A stretch of DNA of 64,000 nt from the NCBI GenBank assembly GCA_903833215.1, contig CAILEM010000080.1, positions 1 through 64,000 of the forward strand, written 5' to 3'. The position numbers were made by a program, and so were the translations under genes. Of the stretch, positions 18,246 through 29,028 are shown piece after piece. Origin of the DNA: an uncultured Armatimonadota bacterium. Lineage in GTDB: Bacteria; Armatimonadota; Fimbriimonadia; Fimbriimonadales; Fimbriimonadaceae. Positions within the stretch are counted from its first letter, which is position 1. Each line of letters begins with the position of its first letter. The notes beneath the pieces are model-generated. The model did not search any database. It was not told the DNA's origin and saw only the letters and a list, made by a program, of their open reading frames with translations.

Positions 18246-19668
18246 GCAGTTGAAACCAAGCATCATCACCAGACCTCAGCTCTGCAGGGCTTGTGTTTGT
18301 TCAGGAGTCCTTGTCGTTGCTAGCTTTGGGTTTGCTCAAACGAAGGCTACCGGTCCTGTTCAATCGAGCCAGACGCAGCCAGCGAAGCCAGTGATTCCAA
18401 ACACACCCGATGTTGTTTTGCCCCAGGCTCAGGTGCTGCCAACAGATACGCAACTGAAACTCGGCAGCGCACCCATTACTGTTCACGAGGCAATCGAGAT
18501 TGCTCTCCGCAGGCAATCTCAGATTGCAAAGTCGCAGGGGAGCCTGCTATCAGCACAGGGAAGTGTGCAGCAAGCATCCGCTGGCCTCAGGCCACAGATG
18601 ACGGCGACAGCTGGGTACTTCGGAAAGGGAGCGATCGGAGCGGGAAATACCCAGGGCGCCCAAAATCTCTACAGTGCCGGTGTTGGTCTCAGCCAATTGC
18701 TCATGGATTTTGGTCGAACACGAGATCAAGTTCGGCAGGAGCGAGCGCTTGAGAGGGCAGCCATTCAATCGATTGATGCAGTGAACCAAGAGGTTGCTCT
18801 CCAGGTCAAACTTGATTTTTACGCCCTCGTTCAAGCCCGAGCCAACGAAGCACTTGGTGAGGCAGACGTCGCCAATCGGCAGCGGCAACTTGATGAGGCG
18901 AGCGCAAAAGTTACCAGTGGCATTGGCGCACCTTCTGATATCGTCCAGGCAAAAACGAATCTGGCAAACGCATCGATCTCTCTCATCGAGGTCAGAAGTG
19001 CAACCCTACTGGGACGGATGACTTTGGCATTGGATATGGGGATTGATCCCCTAACGCCTATTACCCCTGTGGAATCTAGCGAACCGTCCCTTGAAGGCGA
19101 GGGAGATCTTGGTGTCTTGATAAGTAAGGCTCTAAGTGATCGCCCCGACGTCAAAGTAGCCAAGACTCAGATTGCTGCTGCCGACGCAGGGCTATCGGTT
19201 GCGAGAAAAGCGTCATCGCCTACACTTTCGCTGACTGCAGGCACATCGGGACAGGATGCCAGCGATCCACTTAAGACCCAACTTGGCTACGTTGGATTGA
19301 ATTTAGGCTGGACGTTTGGCGATGGTGGCACTCGCTCTGGTCAGATCAAACAAGCAAAGGGTTCCCTTCAAATCGCAAGGGCCAATCTGGTGCAAGTTTC
19401 GCAGCAGGCGTCCAACCTGGTTGGAAGTGCCTTCGTCGACCTGAGTTCCGCCCAGCAGCGTGTAACCCTTGCTAAGGTTGCCGTCGCCAACGCCGCTGAG
19501 TTTGTTCGCATTTCCGAGGGGCGCTATGATGGCGGCCTTGGAGCGTTTTTGGATATTACGAGCGCTCAAAGCTCCCTGGTGACCGCACAACGAAGCCTCA
19601 ACCAAGCGCTCGCTGACGTTCAACGTGCAAGAGCGAGACTCCGAAATGCGGTCGGGATATTGGAGTAA
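18232..19668 (+). CDS. TolC-family outer-membrane efflux channel
   Basis: About 478 residues. A signal peptide is followed by two homologous outer-membrane efflux halves: the first begins ITVHEAIEIALRRQSQIAKSQG and the second near LISKALSDRPDVKVAKTQIAAADAG. Long helices rich in Ala/Gln (QQASNLVGSAFVDLSSAQQRV) form the periplasmic tunnel. I chose ATG 18232 with GGAAG upstream over the GTG at 18223. It overlaps the pump gene by 14 bases, completing the efflux operon. Confidence 0.92.
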   Translation: MRLCRQLKPSIITRPQLCRACVCSGVLVVASFGFAQTKATGPVQSSQTQPAKPVIPNTPDVVLPQAQVLPTDTQLKLGSAPITVHEAIEIALRRQSQIAKSQGSLLSAQGSVQQASAGLRPQMTATAGYFGKGAIGAGNTQGAQNLYSAGVGLSQLLMDFGRTRDQVRQERALERAAIQSIDAVNQEVALQVKLDFYALVQARANEALGEADVANRQRQLDEASAKVTSGIGAPSDIVQAKTNLANASISLIEVRSATLLGRMTLALDMGIDPLTPITPVESSEPSLEGEGDLGVLISKALSDRPDVKVAKTQIAAADAGLSVARKASSPTLSLTAGTSGQDASDPLKTQLGYVGLNLGWTFGDGGTRSGQIKQAKGSLQIARANLVQVSQQASNLVGSAFVDLSSAQQRVTLAKVAVANAAEFVRISEGRYDGGLGAFLDITSAQSSLVTAQRSLNQALADVQRARARLRNAVGILE

Positions 19669-19681
19669 TTCAGCGACGAGA

Positions 19682-19867
19682 TTAGTGCTTTTCGCCCGCC
19701 TTCTTCACAGCATCTTTAGCAATCCCATACCTTTCCTCGGCTTTGCCTTCCACAACTTTGGCGGCCCCTTCGATCTTGTCGCCGCTTGAGTGAAGCAACT
19801 TGCCCTTCACTTTTTGCAGCTTGCCTTCAAGCTGCTTGATCTTTCCCTTAACTCGGTCTTTGTCCAT
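19682..19867 (-). CDS. CsbD-family stress-response protein
   Basis: A 61-residue, highly charged, helical protein of the CsbD family: MDKDRVKGKIKQLEGKLQKV, then GDKIEGAAKVVEGKAEERYG and a Lys-rich end. CsbD proteins are induced by general stress in several phyla; their molecular function is not established. Length and motif are typical. It is convergent with the efflux operon. Confidence 0.9.
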   Translation of the reverse strand: MDKDRVKGKIKQLEGKLQKVKGKLLHSSGDKIEGAAKVVEGKAEERYGIAKDAVKKAGEKH

Positions 19868-19957
19868 AGTGATATTAACTTCTGTCTCCGGAAATCTCGC
19901 GACAAGTTGGCACTACGCCTCCAAACAATGAGAATTCGACAGAGTGTTGAAGCCTCC

Positions 19958-19978
19958 GTCCGTCCGACCAGGACGGAC
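19958..19978. other. Strong hairpin between the CsbD gene and the giant repeat-protein gene
   Basis: GTCCGTCC (19958-19965) pairs perfectly with GGACGGAC (19971-19978) around a 5-nt loop. It lies 77 bases beyond the stop of the minus-strand repeat gene. No T-tract follows on either strand, so it is not a textbook terminator; it may still end or stabilise that transcript. Confidence 0.4.
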
Positions 19979-20055
19979 GAAGCAATGTTCCGAACGAGAC
20001 CCAAATTTGAGGCCATCTCGATGGGCGGCTCGATGAGGTCGCCGAAACACCCGGC

Positions 20056-23000
20056 CTAGGGTGTCACGGTGAGAGTTCCCGAAACGGTGACGCCTCTCGC
20101 CGTCCCTGAGATCGACACTGTCTTCGAGCTCGTGACCGAGGTTGTGGTGATTGTGAAAGTCGCCGAAGTGCTTCCTGCCGGCACCGTAATGGTGACGGGA
20201 ACTGCCGCGGCACTGTTGTCTGAGGAGAGGGTGATGACAAGACCGCTGGGTCCAGCTTGTCCATTAAGGGTGATTGATCCGACGGCATTCGTTCCGCCGG
20301 TTACGGATGAAGGCGAGATCTTCAAGCTTAATGGGGTGGCAGGAGTGACGGTAATTGTCTGAGTCTTATGGCTGAGATTCTGGGTTGCAGTGATGACGCC
20401 CGTCGTCGAGGAATCTACGCCCGCCGTCTGAATCGTGAAGCTAACACTCGTCGCTCCCGAGGGGACCGTGACCGTTGCTGGAACGATGATGCTTGGGTTG
20501 TTTGAGACAAGGTTGACGGCGACACCTGCCGGGCCAGCGGTGCCTGTGAGGACGAGTGTTCCCGTGAGTGAATTTCCTCCAACGACTGAGTTTGCCGTGA
20601 CGGTGAATCCACCTAGGCCAAGCGGGTTCACGGTCAAAGTTGCCGATTGACTCGCAGTACCCATCGAGACCGTTACCGTTGCAACGGTTGCTGAGGCCGC
20701 CGTCGGGTTGGTGTTGACGATGAAAGTCGTCGAAGACGATCCACCTGGAATGGTGACCGTGGTAGGAGTCATGGTGATGGCACTGTCCGATTTGACGGTA
20801 ACAACAGCTCCATTCGGTGGAGCTTGCCCGTTCAGGGTAATCGTTCCCGTAGATGGGGATCCTGCGTAGACCGACGTGGGGTTGAGTGCAAATCCAACAA
20901 GCGACGCGGGTGACAATGTCACCGTAGTCGACTGAGTGACACCACCCTCCGAACCGGTTACCGTGACCACCGTCTTCGCCGCGACTCCAACCGTCGTCAC
21001 CGCGAACGTCGCCGAGCTAGCACCGGCGGGAACTGTGACAGTGGCGGGCAGACTCACGCTCAGACTATTTGATGATAGTGTGACGATGGTACCTCCTGCC
21101 GGGGCGGGCCCAGTGAGGAAAGCTGTGCCTGTTGCGCCATTGCCACCGATCAATGTAGATGGTGAAACGAAAATGCTCTGCATCTTGATCGGCGTGATCG
21201 TTAACACAGTGCTCACTGTCGTTCCCGAAAGTGTTGCCGAGACGGTTGCAGCTGTCTGAGCCGTCGTCGCGGATGTGGTCACGGTAAAGGTGGCCGAGGT
21301 TGCACCTCCTGCCACTGTAACCGTTGCTGGAACGGTGGCTGCGGTCACGTTAGAAGCTAGGTTGACGACTAAGCCAGCCGCGGGCGCGATGCCGTTCAAC
21401 GTGATTGTTGCGGTAGAAGAGACACCCCCGGCAACCGTCGTCGGCGAAAGGCTAATTCCCGTGAGGACGGGTGGCGTGACTGTCAAGGTTGCCGTTAAGG
21501 ATGTCGCGCCTAGCTTTCCAGTGATGGTTACAGAGGTCGACGAGGCGACGCCAGTGGTGCTAACCGTAAACGTTGCTGAAGTTGCTCCAGCCAGCACTGT
21601 CACCGTTGCTGGCAGCGTCGCGCTGACATTGCTTGAACTAAGGCTGATGACCGCGCCGCCAGGTCCGGCCGGTCCACTAAGTGTGACCTTACCCGTGGAA
21701 GATGTTCCTCCCAGGACCGATGATGGGGTCACCGTGATGCCGGCAAGGCCAGCTGGGTTAACCGTCAAAGCTGCGGATTTACTGGTTGCCCCCAATGTGG
21801 ATGAAATCGTTACCGTAGTCGCGGCTGAGACTGCGGTTGTACTGACTGTGAAAGTGGCTGAGCTTGCTCCGGCTGGGACTGTCACTGTCAACGGCAAAGT
21901 CGCAGTAGCGCTGTTGGAGGAAAGGCTGACAACAATGCCTCCTGTTCCGGCTGCTCCCGTCAAAGTGACTGTCCCCGTCGAGGAACTACCACCTGTAACA
22001 GATGCTGGCGAGACAACCACGCTTAACACTGTTGGTGGTGAGATTGTTAGAACTGCGGTCTGAGTGACGGTTCCCAACTTCGCTGAGATCGTCACATTGG
22101 TTACCGTCGAGACCGATGTGGTGGTAATCGTGAACGACGCCGAAGTTGCTCCCGCCGCAATCGTTACAGTTGAAGGTGCGACCGCATTCGAGCTACTAGA
22201 TGACAGTGCAACGACAAGCCCTCCGGTTGGTGCGGGACCGTTGATGGTGACGGTGCCCGTTGAGGTGGCACTAGAAGACACCGATGACGGGGACAGCGTC
22301 AACGCCGTCAATGCAGGAGGTGTGACGGTGAGGCTCGCGGTGAGCGACGTCGTACCCAACTTAGCGGTGAGGGTTACGGTCGTTGATGTTGTTACCGAAT
22401 TGGCCTTGACCGTAAACGTAGCTGAGGTTGCCCCTGCTGCAACCGTAACGGTTGCAGGAACGGTGGCAGCGACTCCGCTTGAAGACAAGTTGATCACCAA
22501 ACCGCCCGTCGGAGCGGCACCGGTCAGAGTGACTGTTCCGGTAGAGGAAGTTCCTCCTGCAACCGAGGTCGGTGCTACGGAGAATGTACTGAGGGTCGGA
22601 GGCTGAACAGTTAATGTGGTGCTCAGCGATGTGCCCTGAAGCGAACCCGATATCGTCGCGTTGGTGGATGTGGCAACAGGTTTGGTCGTCACCGTGAACG
22701 TCGCTGACTTAGCTCCAGCAGGGATCGTTACGCTTGCTGGAACCACCGCACTGGTGTTGCTTGACGTCAAGGTCACGGCGGAGCCGCCCGTTGGAGCCGG
22801 GCCGTTGAGGTTTACGGTACCAGTCGAAGATATTCCCCCGACGACAGAGGTTGGAGACACCGCTATGGATGTAAGGGATGCCGCATTGACGGTCAAAACG
22901 GCTTTGACCGAAGCGCCTTGATTGGCACCGACAATCGTTGCCGATGTTGATGTCGCGACCGCCGAGGTATTGACCGTGAAAGTCGCCGATGTTGCACCGG

Positions 23001-25200
23001 CTGCGATCGTAACGCTCGTTGGAACGGTGGCGCTCGTGCTGCTTGACGACAGAGAAACCACAAGGCCTCCGGTCGGGGCAGGCGTACTCACAGTGACCGT
23101 TCCCGTTGAAGGAGTGCCACCGACAACGGAGGTGGGGGAAACGGTGAGGCTAGAAAGTGTCGGCGGCGTAATTGTCAATGTTGCGCTGACAGAGTTTCCA
23201 GAAAGCGTGCCTGTAACTGTCGCCGATGTCGAAGTTGTGACCGTTGACGTTGTCGCCGTAAAGGTCGCTGAGGTTGCTCCAGCCGCGACGGTCACACTCG
23301 CCGGAACCTTCGCGTTAGCGTTACTAGAGCTGAGTGCAACGATTGAGCCGCCGGTTGGCGCGGGTCCATTGAGGGTAACCGTTCCTGTCGAGGAGTTTCC
23401 ACCAATCACGGTCGATGGTGAGAAGGAGATGGATGAGGCAGTCAACAGATTGATGCTGAGATTGGCACTGACGGTGATGCCCTTGTAAGTTCCCGAGATC
23501 GTTGCGGTCGCTGCCGTCGTGATTGGCTTGGTGTTGACGGTGAAGGTTCCACTTGTCGAACCCGCAGCTATGGTGACAACGGAGGGCACACCAGCATTGG
23601 TGTTGTTGGATGAGACGGTAACCGTGATCCCACCAGAAGGCGCGGGGCCGGTGAGCGAAAGCGTTCCCGTAGATGAGACGCCTCCGATTACGGAAGTCGG
23701 ATTCAAAGTCAGACTCTGGAGGTTTACGGCAACGGTTCCATTGGAGATCTCCCAGATAATTCCATCACCTTCCAGCGTGTCTCCGCCATTGCCGCCCTGG
23801 ACCGTAGTTCCGTAGAGATTCCCGGCTGAATCGAAGGTGACTCCCGCATCGGTGACGGCACCATCAAGAATCTTGGTGCCGTTTGGCTTGATGATGGTGC
23901 CTCCGAAACTATGAAGCAAACTGAATTTGCCGGATGGGTCGATGATCCAAACAGAGCCCTGTGCATGACTACCGGTGGATGAGCTATGTCCGCCGAACTG
24001 GGTAGTCCCGAAAAGATTGCCGGCTTTGTCAACCGTGACCGGTGCCACGCTGCCATTCCTACCACCACCGTCATCATCATTTGATCCGTGGCCAAAATCG
24101 TGGAGGACGTTATAGTTCGTATCTGTGTCGACTTCCCAGACAACTCCACTGCCGTTGCTGTCATGGCTGGTATCGCCACCGATCAGTGTTGTGCCGTACA
24201 TGTTCCCGGTGCGGTCGAAACTGACGCTGGCAAAGGGACCGGCTCCATCTGGAATCTCATTACCTGAGGCGTCCGAAACAGTTCCACCAAAATCGTGGAT
24301 GTCCTTGTAGACGCGATTTGAGGTCAGTTCCCAGAGGATGCCTCCGCCGAATCCGAAGTTGGCATCCATGTTTTCGCCACCCTGATTCGTGGTTCCGAAG
24401 AGGTTTCCTTTGGAATCGATTGTCACCCCGGCGTACGGCAAAGCACCATCTTGGATAAGTTTGTTGGGTGCTACCAGAAGTTTGCCGCCGAAATTATGCA
24501 GCACCAAGTAGCTTCCCGCTCGCGTAATTTCCCATACGTTTCCACCGGGAAAAGAAGGGCCACCATTAGAGCCACCACTGGAGCAGGTTCCAAACAGATT
24601 TCCTTGGGAATCTACCGTTACTTCTGAGTAGGGCCAGGAACCATCGCTGGTGGTTGTTCCGTTCGAATTGCGTGCCAAGCCGCCAAAGTCGTGGAGGTCT
24701 TTGTAGACTCCGGCAGCAGTGATCTCCCATACCATTCCAGCGCCAATACCGGACGCAAACTTATTCGGACCACCCGTACTTGCCGTCCCGTACATGTTTC
24801 CGGCCGAGTCGAATGTAATCTTCCCACGGGGGACTTGTCCATCGGGACCGGCTTTACCGTTGGCATTTGTAATCGTTCCGCCGAAGTTGTGGAGAACCTT
24901 GTACTGACCGGTCGTTGTCAATTCCCAAACTGTTCCACCTGCTCCCGAGCTGGTGACTAAGCTCCCCCCATAGGCCGTCGTGCCGTACATGTTGCCTTTG
25001 GCATCAAACGTCACGCTGGACATTGGGTGTCGGCCGCCCGGATTTGACTTGAAGTCGTGCAAATCGAGATAGGTGCCCGACTGAGCAGCGCTAAGGGCCG
25101 CTCCTGTCAAGATCAACCCTGCGATTGCAAAAGCACGCTTTCCGTTCCGAACAGTATTCAGACAGCGTTGGATGGGCAGATTTGGGAATGTGAAAAGCAT
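20056..25200 (-). CDS. Giant secreted protein: seven GloVer-type repeats plus 13 beta-sandwich repeats
   Basis: About 1,714 residues from ATG 25200; the frame extends to a TTG at 25224. An N-terminal signal ([18 protein letters not shown]) leads into a 450-residue domain with seven repeats of the pattern [17 protein letters not shown] ... WEL ... VLHNFGG, the choice-anchored 'GloVer' tandem repeat probably folding as a propeller. Then follow 13 units of about 93 residues with the core [22 protein letters not shown], strands, [18 protein letters not shown] and TVTISAKLG. It probably sits at the cell surface or outside. There is no PEP-CTERM or LPXTG tail; it ends after a repeat (TLTVTP). Confidence 0.85.
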   Translation of the reverse strand: MLFTFPNLPIQRCLNTVRNGKRAFAIAGLILTGAALSAAQSGTYLDLHDFKSNPGGRHPMSSVTFDAKGNMYGTTAYGGSLVTSSGAGGTVWELTTTGQYKVLHNFGGTITNANGKAGPDGQVPRGKITFDSAGNMYGTASTGGPNKFASGIGAGMVWEITAAGVYKDLHDFGGLARNSNGTTTSDGSWPYSEVTVDSQGNLFGTCSSGGSNGGPSFPGGNVWEITRAGSYLVLHNFGGKLLVAPNKLIQDGALPYAGVTIDSKGNLFGTTNQGGENMDANFGFGGGILWELTSNRVYKDIHDFGGTVSDASGNEIPDGAGPFASVSFDRTGNMYGTTLIGGDTSHDSNGSGVVWEVDTDTNYNVLHDFGHGSNDDDGGGRNGSVAPVTVDKAGNLFGTTQFGGHSSSTGSHAQGSVWIIDPSGKFSLLHSFGGTIIKPNGTKILDGAVTDAGVTFDSAGNLYGTTVQGGNGGDTLEGDGIIWEISNGTVAVNLQSLTLNPTSVIGGVSSTGTLSLTGPAPSGGITVTVSSNNTNAGVPSVVTIAAGSTSGTFTVNTKPITTAATATISGTYKGITVSANLSINLLTASSISFSPSTVIGGNSSTGTVTLNGPAPTGGSIVALSSSNANAKVPASVTVAAGATSATFTATTSTVTTSTSATVTGTLSGNSVSATLTITPPTLSSLTVSPTSVVGGTPSTGTVTVSTPAPTGGLVVSLSSSSTSATVPTSVTIAAGATSATFTVNTSAVATSTSATIVGANQGASVKAVLTVNAASLTSIAVSPTSVVGGISSTGTVNLNGPAPTGGSAVTLTSSNTSAVVPASVTIPAGAKSATFTVTTKPVATSTNATISGSLQGTSLSTTLTVQPPTLSTFSVAPTSVAGGTSSTGTVTLTGAAPTGGLVINLSSSGVAATVPATVTVAAGATSATFTVKANSVTTSTTVTLTAKLGTTSLTASLTVTPPALTALTLSPSSVSSSATSTGTVTINGPAPTGGLVVALSSSSSNAVAPSTVTIAAGATSASFTITTTSVSTVTNVTISAKLGTVTQTAVLTISPPTVLSVVVSPASVTGGSSSTGTVTLTGAAGTGGIVVSLSSNSATATLPLTVTVPAGASSATFTVSTTAVSAATTVTISSTLGATSKSAALTVNPAGLAGITVTPSSVLGGTSSTGKVTLSGPAGPGGAVISLSSSNVSATLPATVTVLAGATSATFTVSTTGVASSTSVTITGKLGATSLTATLTVTPPVLTGISLSPTTVAGGVSSTATITLNGIAPAAGLVVNLASNVTAATVPATVTVAGGATSATFTVTTSATTAQTAATVSATLSGTTVSTVLTITPIKMQSIFVSPSTLIGGNGATGTAFLTGPAPAGGTIVTLSSNSLSVSLPATVTVPAGASSATFAVTTVGVAAKTVVTVTGSEGGVTQSTTVTLSPASLVGFALNPTSVYAGSPSTGTITLNGQAPPNGAVVTVKSDSAITMTPTTVTIPGGSSSTTFIVNTNPTAASATVATVTVSMGTASQSATLTVNPLGLGGFTVTANSVVGGNSLTGTLVLTGTAGPAGVAVNLVSNNPSIIVPATVTVPSGATSVSFTIQTAGVDSSTTGVITATQNLSHKTQTITVTPATPLSLKISPSSVTGGTNAVGSITLNGQAGPSGLVITLSSDNSAAAVPVTITVPAGSTSATFTITTTSVTSSKTVSISGTARGVTVSGTLTVTP
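20059..23722 (-). repeat. Thirteen tandem ~282-bp coding repeats
   Basis: The repeat half of the giant gene holds 13 divergent copies of a roughly 282-bp unit encoding one beta-sandwich domain each. The copies are conserved mainly at the [11 protein letters not shown] and GATSATFTV positions. Codon bias in the repeats creates long false open frames on the plus strand here. Confidence 0.85.
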
Positions 25201-25410
25201 AAGGTGGATCCGGTCAATCCTCAAAGAGGACGAAGATTCGACGATAAATACAATTATCCGCCGTTATTGTTAAAATGAATCTTTGGACCTAGGACCTTTG
25301 GGAAACTACTTCGGACACAGACAGGGCTAGTACCTTCGCGAAAATTTGGCAAAGCGAACCACCGACCATTGCTCGCCCCTGGAGATCGGTCCCAAAGCGC
25401 ATAATTAGGT

Positions 25411-26643
25411 GTGACCAAGGAAGGGCGGTTGTTGTCGGTTTATATGGGACTGACAACGGCTACCACCGGATTCCTGCAGCCGTTTGTGCCGATCTATCTG
25501 CTTGAGGCAGGACTGTCGAAGTCTCAGATCGGCATGGCGGTGGGCTCGGGAGCGGTCATGGCGGTATTGCTTCAGCCGCTACTCGGGCGACTGTCCGACA
25601 GATTCGATGCGCGACGGCCGTTTGTCGCGATCATGTCGGTAGTGGCAGCCCTCGCCTACCTGTCGTTTCCGTTTCTTCATGGTGCGCCAGCCTTCTTGTT
25701 CGCGGTCGCCCTCGGCCTGAACGCAAATTTGTACATGCAGGGTGTTGGCGGTGTTCTTGTTGGGCGCTTAGCCAAGAAGGGCCAGGGAGGAGCGACTTAC
25801 GCAGCCTATCGCGTGTGGGGATCCATCGCTTACGTTGCCGTCGCTTTGGCGGTTGGTTTCATCATCAAGCCGGAAGGGGGCCTGGGCCGCAGCCACCTCA
25901 ACCTGATCTTTGAAATTGGGCCGCTTCTGTTCTTTGGTGTGGCGATCCTGGCGTACTGGCTGCCGGATCCGAAGAAGCCGGAGGAAGATCCTGCCGAGCC
26001 TCAGCCTCGAAGGGCGTTGATCTCACCCAACCTAAAGCGCTTCCTGGCCGTTGACTTTCTGTACATTGTTTCGCTTTACGGTGCAACTAACTTCATCTCG
26101 ATTTTCATGCAGCATGTCGGTGGTCGCGGGCTGTTCTTAAGTTGCGTATTCCTTCCTGGGGTGATCACTGAGGCTCTTGTCATGCGATTCTCGGGAGCCT
26201 TCTCTGACCGCTATGGCCGACGACCAGTTCTCGCGGTGTCGTACGTGCTTCTCCCGTTTCGTCTGATGATTTATTCCGTCGCATTGGGGCCGTGGTGGGT
26301 ACTTGGGGCGCAGGCCTTGCATGGGCTCAATTTTGGGATCGTAGGAGCCGTGGCGATCGCGTTCGTCAATGACCAAGCCGATCACCGAACACGCGGGGCA
26401 TTGCAGGCACAATTGGCGCTCGTCACCGCTGGGGCAGGAGCTATCGGTCCTGCCTTGATGGGTTTCGTCGCCGACCGTTACGGGTTGCCCGTGATGTTTC
26501 AGGTGGCTGCCGCGTTAGCGGCAGTAGCCACCGTGATTTTCATTTTGTTCGTCAACGAGTCGAATGAGCACGCCCAAGGCACCGGAGTTCCGATCTTGGA
26601 TCGCGCTCCCTTTGCAGTTGCGGCGGGATCGCCCAGCGATTAA
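25411..26643 (+). CDS. Major facilitator superfamily transporter
   Basis: A 410-residue MFS permease with about 12 membrane helices. MFS motif A appears in the loop after TM2 as GRLSDRFDARRPF and its counterpart in the second half as GAFSDRYGRRPVL. A proline- and charge-rich central loop (PDPKKPEEDPAEPQPRR) divides the halves. It is similar in layout to DHA1-type drug or sugar exporters, but the substrate cannot be told. GTG 25411 is preceded by CATAAT five bases upstream; a TTG at 25432 behind AAGGAAGG is an alternative start. Confidence 0.88.
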   Translation: MTKEGRLLSVYMGLTTATTGFLQPFVPIYLLEAGLSKSQIGMAVGSGAVMAVLLQPLLGRLSDRFDARRPFVAIMSVVAALAYLSFPFLHGAPAFLFAVALGLNANLYMQGVGGVLVGRLAKKGQGGATYAAYRVWGSIAYVAVALAVGFIIKPEGGLGRSHLNLIFEIGPLLFFGVAILAYWLPDPKKPEEDPAEPQPRRALISPNLKRFLAVDFLYIVSLYGATNFISIFMQHVGGRGLFLSCVFLPGVITEALVMRFSGAFSDRYGRRPVLAVSYVLLPFRLMIYSVALGPWWVLGAQALHGLNFGIVGAVAIAFVNDQADHRTRGALQAQLALVTAGAGAIGPALMGFVADRYGLPVMFQVAAALAAVATVIFILFVNESNEHAQGTGVPILDRAPFAVAAGSPSD

Positions 26644-26694
26644 CCTTAGGTGGAACCACCCGAATCTCGATTAGGTGGCTGCCGTGCCAACTGT

Positions 26695-28653
26695 TCATGG
26701 GGTCAGAGTACTGATCGATTGCTCCGAAAGTAGCACCTGCAAACCAAGCGTTGCCGTTGCCGCGTGAAATGCCGCAACCTGTTCGACCATTGGCACTGTC
26801 GGGGACGATAGCGCACCAATCGCATGCCTCAAACCACCATGGGCGGTCGTGTAGATGAGTGTTCGCGTGGTGGGAAAGTCGAAATAGGCCGAATGGACGT
26901 CCTTGCGCCAATGGGGCATGAACCAGCCCATGCGCAAATAGTTGCCAAGAAGAAGTGCGATGTCCAAGTCACTTAGGAATCGAGACCGGCGAGCATAAGT
27001 GAGAGCGGGAAGAAGAGTCGTGCGGTCATCTTCGTCATCGGGCACATCACGGTAATCCGTACAGTCGAAGTAGTTGAGACAAGTCGCGAGTGAGTTCCCA
27101 GGTGCGCTCACTACCTGATTTTTGTGCAGGCTCGTAATCTTGCTTCGAGTCACATAGAGGAGGTCTAGGAAGGAGGGCTCATCCAATACGGTTGGGAGGC
27201 GTTTAGGCGGGATGGGATTGACGATCCCAAAGGGTGGTTTGACTGCCTTGTCGTTCCAAGTCACGTGCGCATTGGCAAGACGTTGGCCATGTTTCTTTGT
27301 CCTCATCGGGAAGGAAAATGCGTTGGCGAGGCTGGAGATACATCGAACGACGACATCACCTTCATTTGAAAACAGATGCGCCTCCCGAAACCGATGAATC
27401 GATGCGGCGAGGAAATTCGCCCTTCCTGACATCAATGCTTCGGCCGGTATGTCTGGGGAAACAAGAACCATATTGCCGAGTTGCAGCCTTTTTCCGACAT
27501 TGGAGGTTGGTTTGCCGTGTTCTCCCGTGTCTAGGTTTGCCATGGAGTGTTGATCGAAAACATCCGTGAGAATACGAACCGAGCCTGTGACAACCAATGC
27601 CCCCATGCTGTGTCCGATGAGCGAAAGTGAGATTCGCCGATCCGGCAGCCCGCTTGCCGTCAACTGGCGATCGAGTTCAGCATCAAGGTGACGAACAAAC
27701 TCGACGAGGTCGGGGACACCAAAGTGTTCAGCCCGATACGCATCTCGAAAGTAGACCAAACCACGAAAGAGGATGACGACGATCGGCAAGGTTAAGAGGA
27801 GGCCGCCAATCAGGATGGGTGTGAATACGATAAATTCTGAAGCGACATTCTTCAAGTGGGATAAATGCCGAAGTAGACCGGTCCAATTGAGTGGTTCGAT
27901 TTTGCCGATGTAAGGCTCAATTCCTTTGAAGTAGTGATTTAGACCAACGGTTTCGGAGTGAAAAATCAGCCAGATCATCGTGATTAAGCAAAGGAAGACT
28001 AACGTCAGGGGAGGCGTACTACTGGGACCGTCAGAAGATGCTTTCTCACCAGACTTGAAAGTTCGCTTGGCAGCTTTGGCATCGTCAGAAAGCTTCCAAA
28101 GCGACGCGACGCATCCCAAGAGTGCACCTAGGGCAATCACCCACCACAGAATTCTTGCGAACAATTGCCACCCCCAGCCATCAGTACGGGCGAGCTTTTC
28201 CAGAAACAATCCAGCGAACAGCATCCCGAATGAGAAAGCCGTCAGAAATGCAGCCGGCCCAGGAAGTGCCTTGAAGCTCGATGAAATGGTGCTGCCCATC
28301 GCCTCACCCGGCCATCGATACCCGACATAGAGCAATCGGTCGCCGCCAAATTGTCGATAGTGGTCCCACGCTTGGCCATAACGGGTGTAGACGACCTTGT
28401 CTGGGTTGTTGAAACCATGGACCTGCACCACCACCGAGAGCTCCTCCTTATCGTGTGCCTTGGCAACCAGGTGAGCACATGCCTGCTCAAGACATTGGGT
28501 GCTCGTTGGACTGGAAGTTTCTACCAACGGAGTCGCGATCGGTGTGACAAGCCCATCTTCCACATTCAGGGGTGCGGTGCTTTCCACCAAAAGCCCAAAT
28601 GGGCCACTTTTCACCATATCTCGAAGGAGGCGGATTGAGAGTAATGCTGGCAT
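26695..28653 (-). CDS. Membrane-bound lipase-like alpha/beta hydrolase
   Basis: About 652 residues from ATG 28653, which has GAGG upstream; a TTG 54 bases further out is also in frame. The N-terminal part contains VVVQVHGFNN and GDRLLYVGYRWPGEAM, typical of alpha/beta hydrolases of the DUF900/lipase type. Four membrane helices follow in the region of about 140-310 (for example FLTAFSFGMLFAGLFLEKL and IVFTPILIGGLLLTLPIVVIL). The nucleophile elbow is LIGHSMGALVV (GxSxG). The helices between the HGF strand and the elbow are unusual for the fold. It is convergent with the MFS gene; no partner is visible. Confidence 0.75.
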   Translation of the reverse strand: MPALLSIRLLRDMVKSGPFGLLVESTAPLNVEDGLVTPIATPLVETSSPTSTQCLEQACAHLVAKAHDKEELSVVVQVHGFNNPDKVVYTRYGQAWDHYRQFGGDRLLYVGYRWPGEAMGSTISSSFKALPGPAAFLTAFSFGMLFAGLFLEKLARTDGWGWQLFARILWWVIALGALLGCVASLWKLSDDAKAAKRTFKSGEKASSDGPSSTPPLTLVFLCLITMIWLIFHSETVGLNHYFKGIEPYIGKIEPLNWTGLLRHLSHLKNVASEFIVFTPILIGGLLLTLPIVVILFRGLVYFRDAYRAEHFGVPDLVEFVRHLDAELDRQLTASGLPDRRISLSLIGHSMGALVVTGSVRILTDVFDQHSMANLDTGEHGKPTSNVGKRLQLGNMVLVSPDIPAEALMSGRANFLAASIHRFREAHLFSNEGDVVVRCISSLANAFSFPMRTKKHGQRLANAHVTWNDKAVKPPFGIVNPIPPKRLPTVLDEPSFLDLLYVTRSKITSLHKNQVVSAPGNSLATCLNYFDCTDYRDVPDDEDDRTTLLPALTYARRSRFLSDLDIALLLGNYLRMGWFMPHWRKDVHSAYFDFPTTRTLIYTTAHGGLRHAIGALSSPTVPMVEQVAAFHAATATLGLQVLLSEQSISTLTP

Positions 28654-28855
28654 GGTTGGTTTTCCTCTGCATTGCCGTAACGCGATAATTTGGAAGGCGT
28701 TCGTCAATTGAAGTGATTAACAAGGATTAGCAACGAAATCTAACAGGGTGATCGAGCTTTTGCAAAGAAAAACCGGAATTACACCGAAGCTGCACTTCGG
28801 AATCGCAGCAGGCTAGGAACCAAATGTGCTTCACTGAGGCCGACAAATCCCAACC

Positions 28856-28955
28856 ATGGAACTCATCTATGCCTCCGCTGTTCAGTTGGGTGAAGCCATT
28901 AGCTGAAAGCCCCTATCTGACATATTCGTGATGTCAATTCAAAACAGAATGCCCT
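28856..28955 (+). pseudogene. Decayed copy of the amidase gene 5' end
   Basis: This stretch encodes MELIYASAVQLGEAIS and then stops, matching the start of the intact amidase at 31317 (IIYASAVQVGEAIRKK). After a gap of about 35 bases missing here, a second block near 28915-28950 (TTCGTGATGTCAATTCAAAA) matches the amidase codons for IRDVNPKLNA. So the relic retains two collinear blocks with an internal deletion and a stop. The rest of the gene is absent. It lies directly beside the terminator of the operon that separates it from the intact gene. Confidence 0.75.
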
Positions 28956-28997
28956 AGCAAGAATGGAAGAGCCCAGAGCCATGCGAATGCTCTGGGC
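28955..28997 (-). terminator. Rho-independent terminator of the thioredoxin-like/pseudopilin operon
   Basis: GCCCAGAGC and GCTCTGGGC form a perfect 9-bp stem (28971-28979 with 28989-28997) around a 9-nt loop. On the minus strand the run TCTTCCATTCTT follows. It lies 32 bases beyond the stop of the last operon gene at 29029. Confidence 0.8.
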
Positions 28998-29028
28998 CAC
29001 CTTTTACTGGCCAGCTCAGTTAGTTATC

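Noticed and set aside
20069..23815. Long plus-strand open frames opposite the repeat gene (for example 21275-22063 and 22922-23488)
   Set aside because: They are the mirror of repetitive, biased codons in the minus-strand repeats, show only low-complexity Val/Ala/Thr/Pro sequence and have no start signals. The same applies on the minus strand at 34242-36188 and on the plus strand at 50538-51761.
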